From an uncultured Eubacteriales bacterium (GTDB lineage: Bacteria; Bacillota; Clostridia; UMGS1883; UMGS1540): DNA of 5,003 bases. Below are positions 4,830-5,003 of the stretch, in pieces (within the stretch, counting starts at the first letter, position 1; each line of letters opens with the position of its first letter). Location of the stretch: contig USAP01000131.1 of NCBI GenBank assembly GCA_900552775.1, forward strand, positions 1 to 5,003, given 5' to 3'. The notes beneath the pieces were generated by a model. That model searched no databases and was not told where the DNA came from. It saw only the letters and a program-made list of their open reading frames with translations. The translations under genes were made by a program, and so were the position numbers.

Positions 4830-5003
4830 TTAAAGTTCTTCCATGAACTTATCTATTTTATCCGCAATGTCTGCGGCATCCTTGGTTTCTATTTCATAAT
4901 AGAACTTGATTTTCGGCTCCGTTCCCGACGGGCGCACAGCGCACCAGCCGTCGTCAAGGAAGAATTTCAGCACATCCGACTTCGGGATGGTTGGCTAGGA
5001 ACT
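4830..5003 (-). CDS. Alpha-phosphohexomutase (phosphoglucomutase/phosphomannomutase), C-terminal part
   Basis: The stop codon is at 4830-4832. Reading back from it, the frame gives '[52 protein letters not shown]'. '[13 protein letters not shown]' is the phosphate-binding loop of domain 4 in alpha-D-phosphohexomutases, which interconvert sugar 1- and 6-phosphates in the cytoplasm for glycogen, cell wall and exopolysaccharide precursors. The spacing from this loop to the C-terminus (about 34 residues) is normal for the family. Only about 55 of some 570 residues are in the window; the catalytic serine and metal loop lie beyond it. Oddly, the codon at 4995-4997 reads TAG in frame, two codons before IPKSDVL, so the gene is either interrupted there or the last ~10 bases are unreliable. 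It is closed by a strong terminator. Confidence 0.85.

Overview
The window looks like a low-GC Clostridia chromosome of the Ruminococcus/Oscillospiraceae kind, probably from a gut bacterium. The basis is AT-rich codon use, strong GGAGG-type ribosome sites, TTG starts, Clostridia-type conjugation genes (a MobP3 relaxase tail and a DUF3991/Toprim head) and an initiator tRNA gene that encodes its own CCA.

Layout. Positions 1-218 (+) hold the first ~65 codons of a BmpA-type (nucleoside) ABC transporter permease. It is cut where it meets, head-on, the truncated end of a minus-strand gene. From about 182 to 3934, everything on the minus strand is accessory DNA of an integrative conjugative or mobilizable element. 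In transcription order (high to low coordinate) it contains: a conserved-looking gene of unknown function (3208-3867); a large ArdA-like antirestriction protein with two related halves (2049-3191); a ribbon-helix-helix DNA-binding protein (1620-2030) closed by a terminator; a short gene broken by a one-base frameshift (1124-1556); the C-terminal half of a MobP3 relaxase without its catalytic domain (501-1208); and the first ~95 residues of a DUF3991/Toprim protein (167-493). No integrase, type IV secretion gene or replication gene is present. The element is therefore a decayed remnant. Its three intact genes form one tight unit of antirestriction and regulation, while the mobilization genes carry at least three separate lesions.

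Positions 3935-4411 carry no gene but a dense set of small structures: hairpins, terminators, a 13-bp direct repeat, T-arm-like sequences, and a 42-bp exact copy of the 3' end of tRNA-fMet. This copy runs from inside the anticodon to the CCA, the usual footprint of a tyrosine-integrase attachment site. Between this displaced copy and the intact tRNA-fMet lies a 192-bp hairpin-rich segment.

Positions 4412-4653 are a normal host tRNA operon on the minus strand: promoter, tRNA-Leu(UAA), tRNA-fMet(CAU), terminator. The window closes with the C-terminus of an alpha-phosphohexomutase (phosphoglucomutase/phosphomannomutase), also on the minus strand, followed by a strong terminator. An in-frame stop very near the window edge is unexplained.

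Overall reading: a conjugative element once entered next to tRNA-fMet and then lost most of its DNA by deletions, leaving an antirestriction operon beside a scarred attachment site. The abrupt permease/DUF3991 join is either one of those deletions or an assembly artefact; the sequence alone cannot decide.
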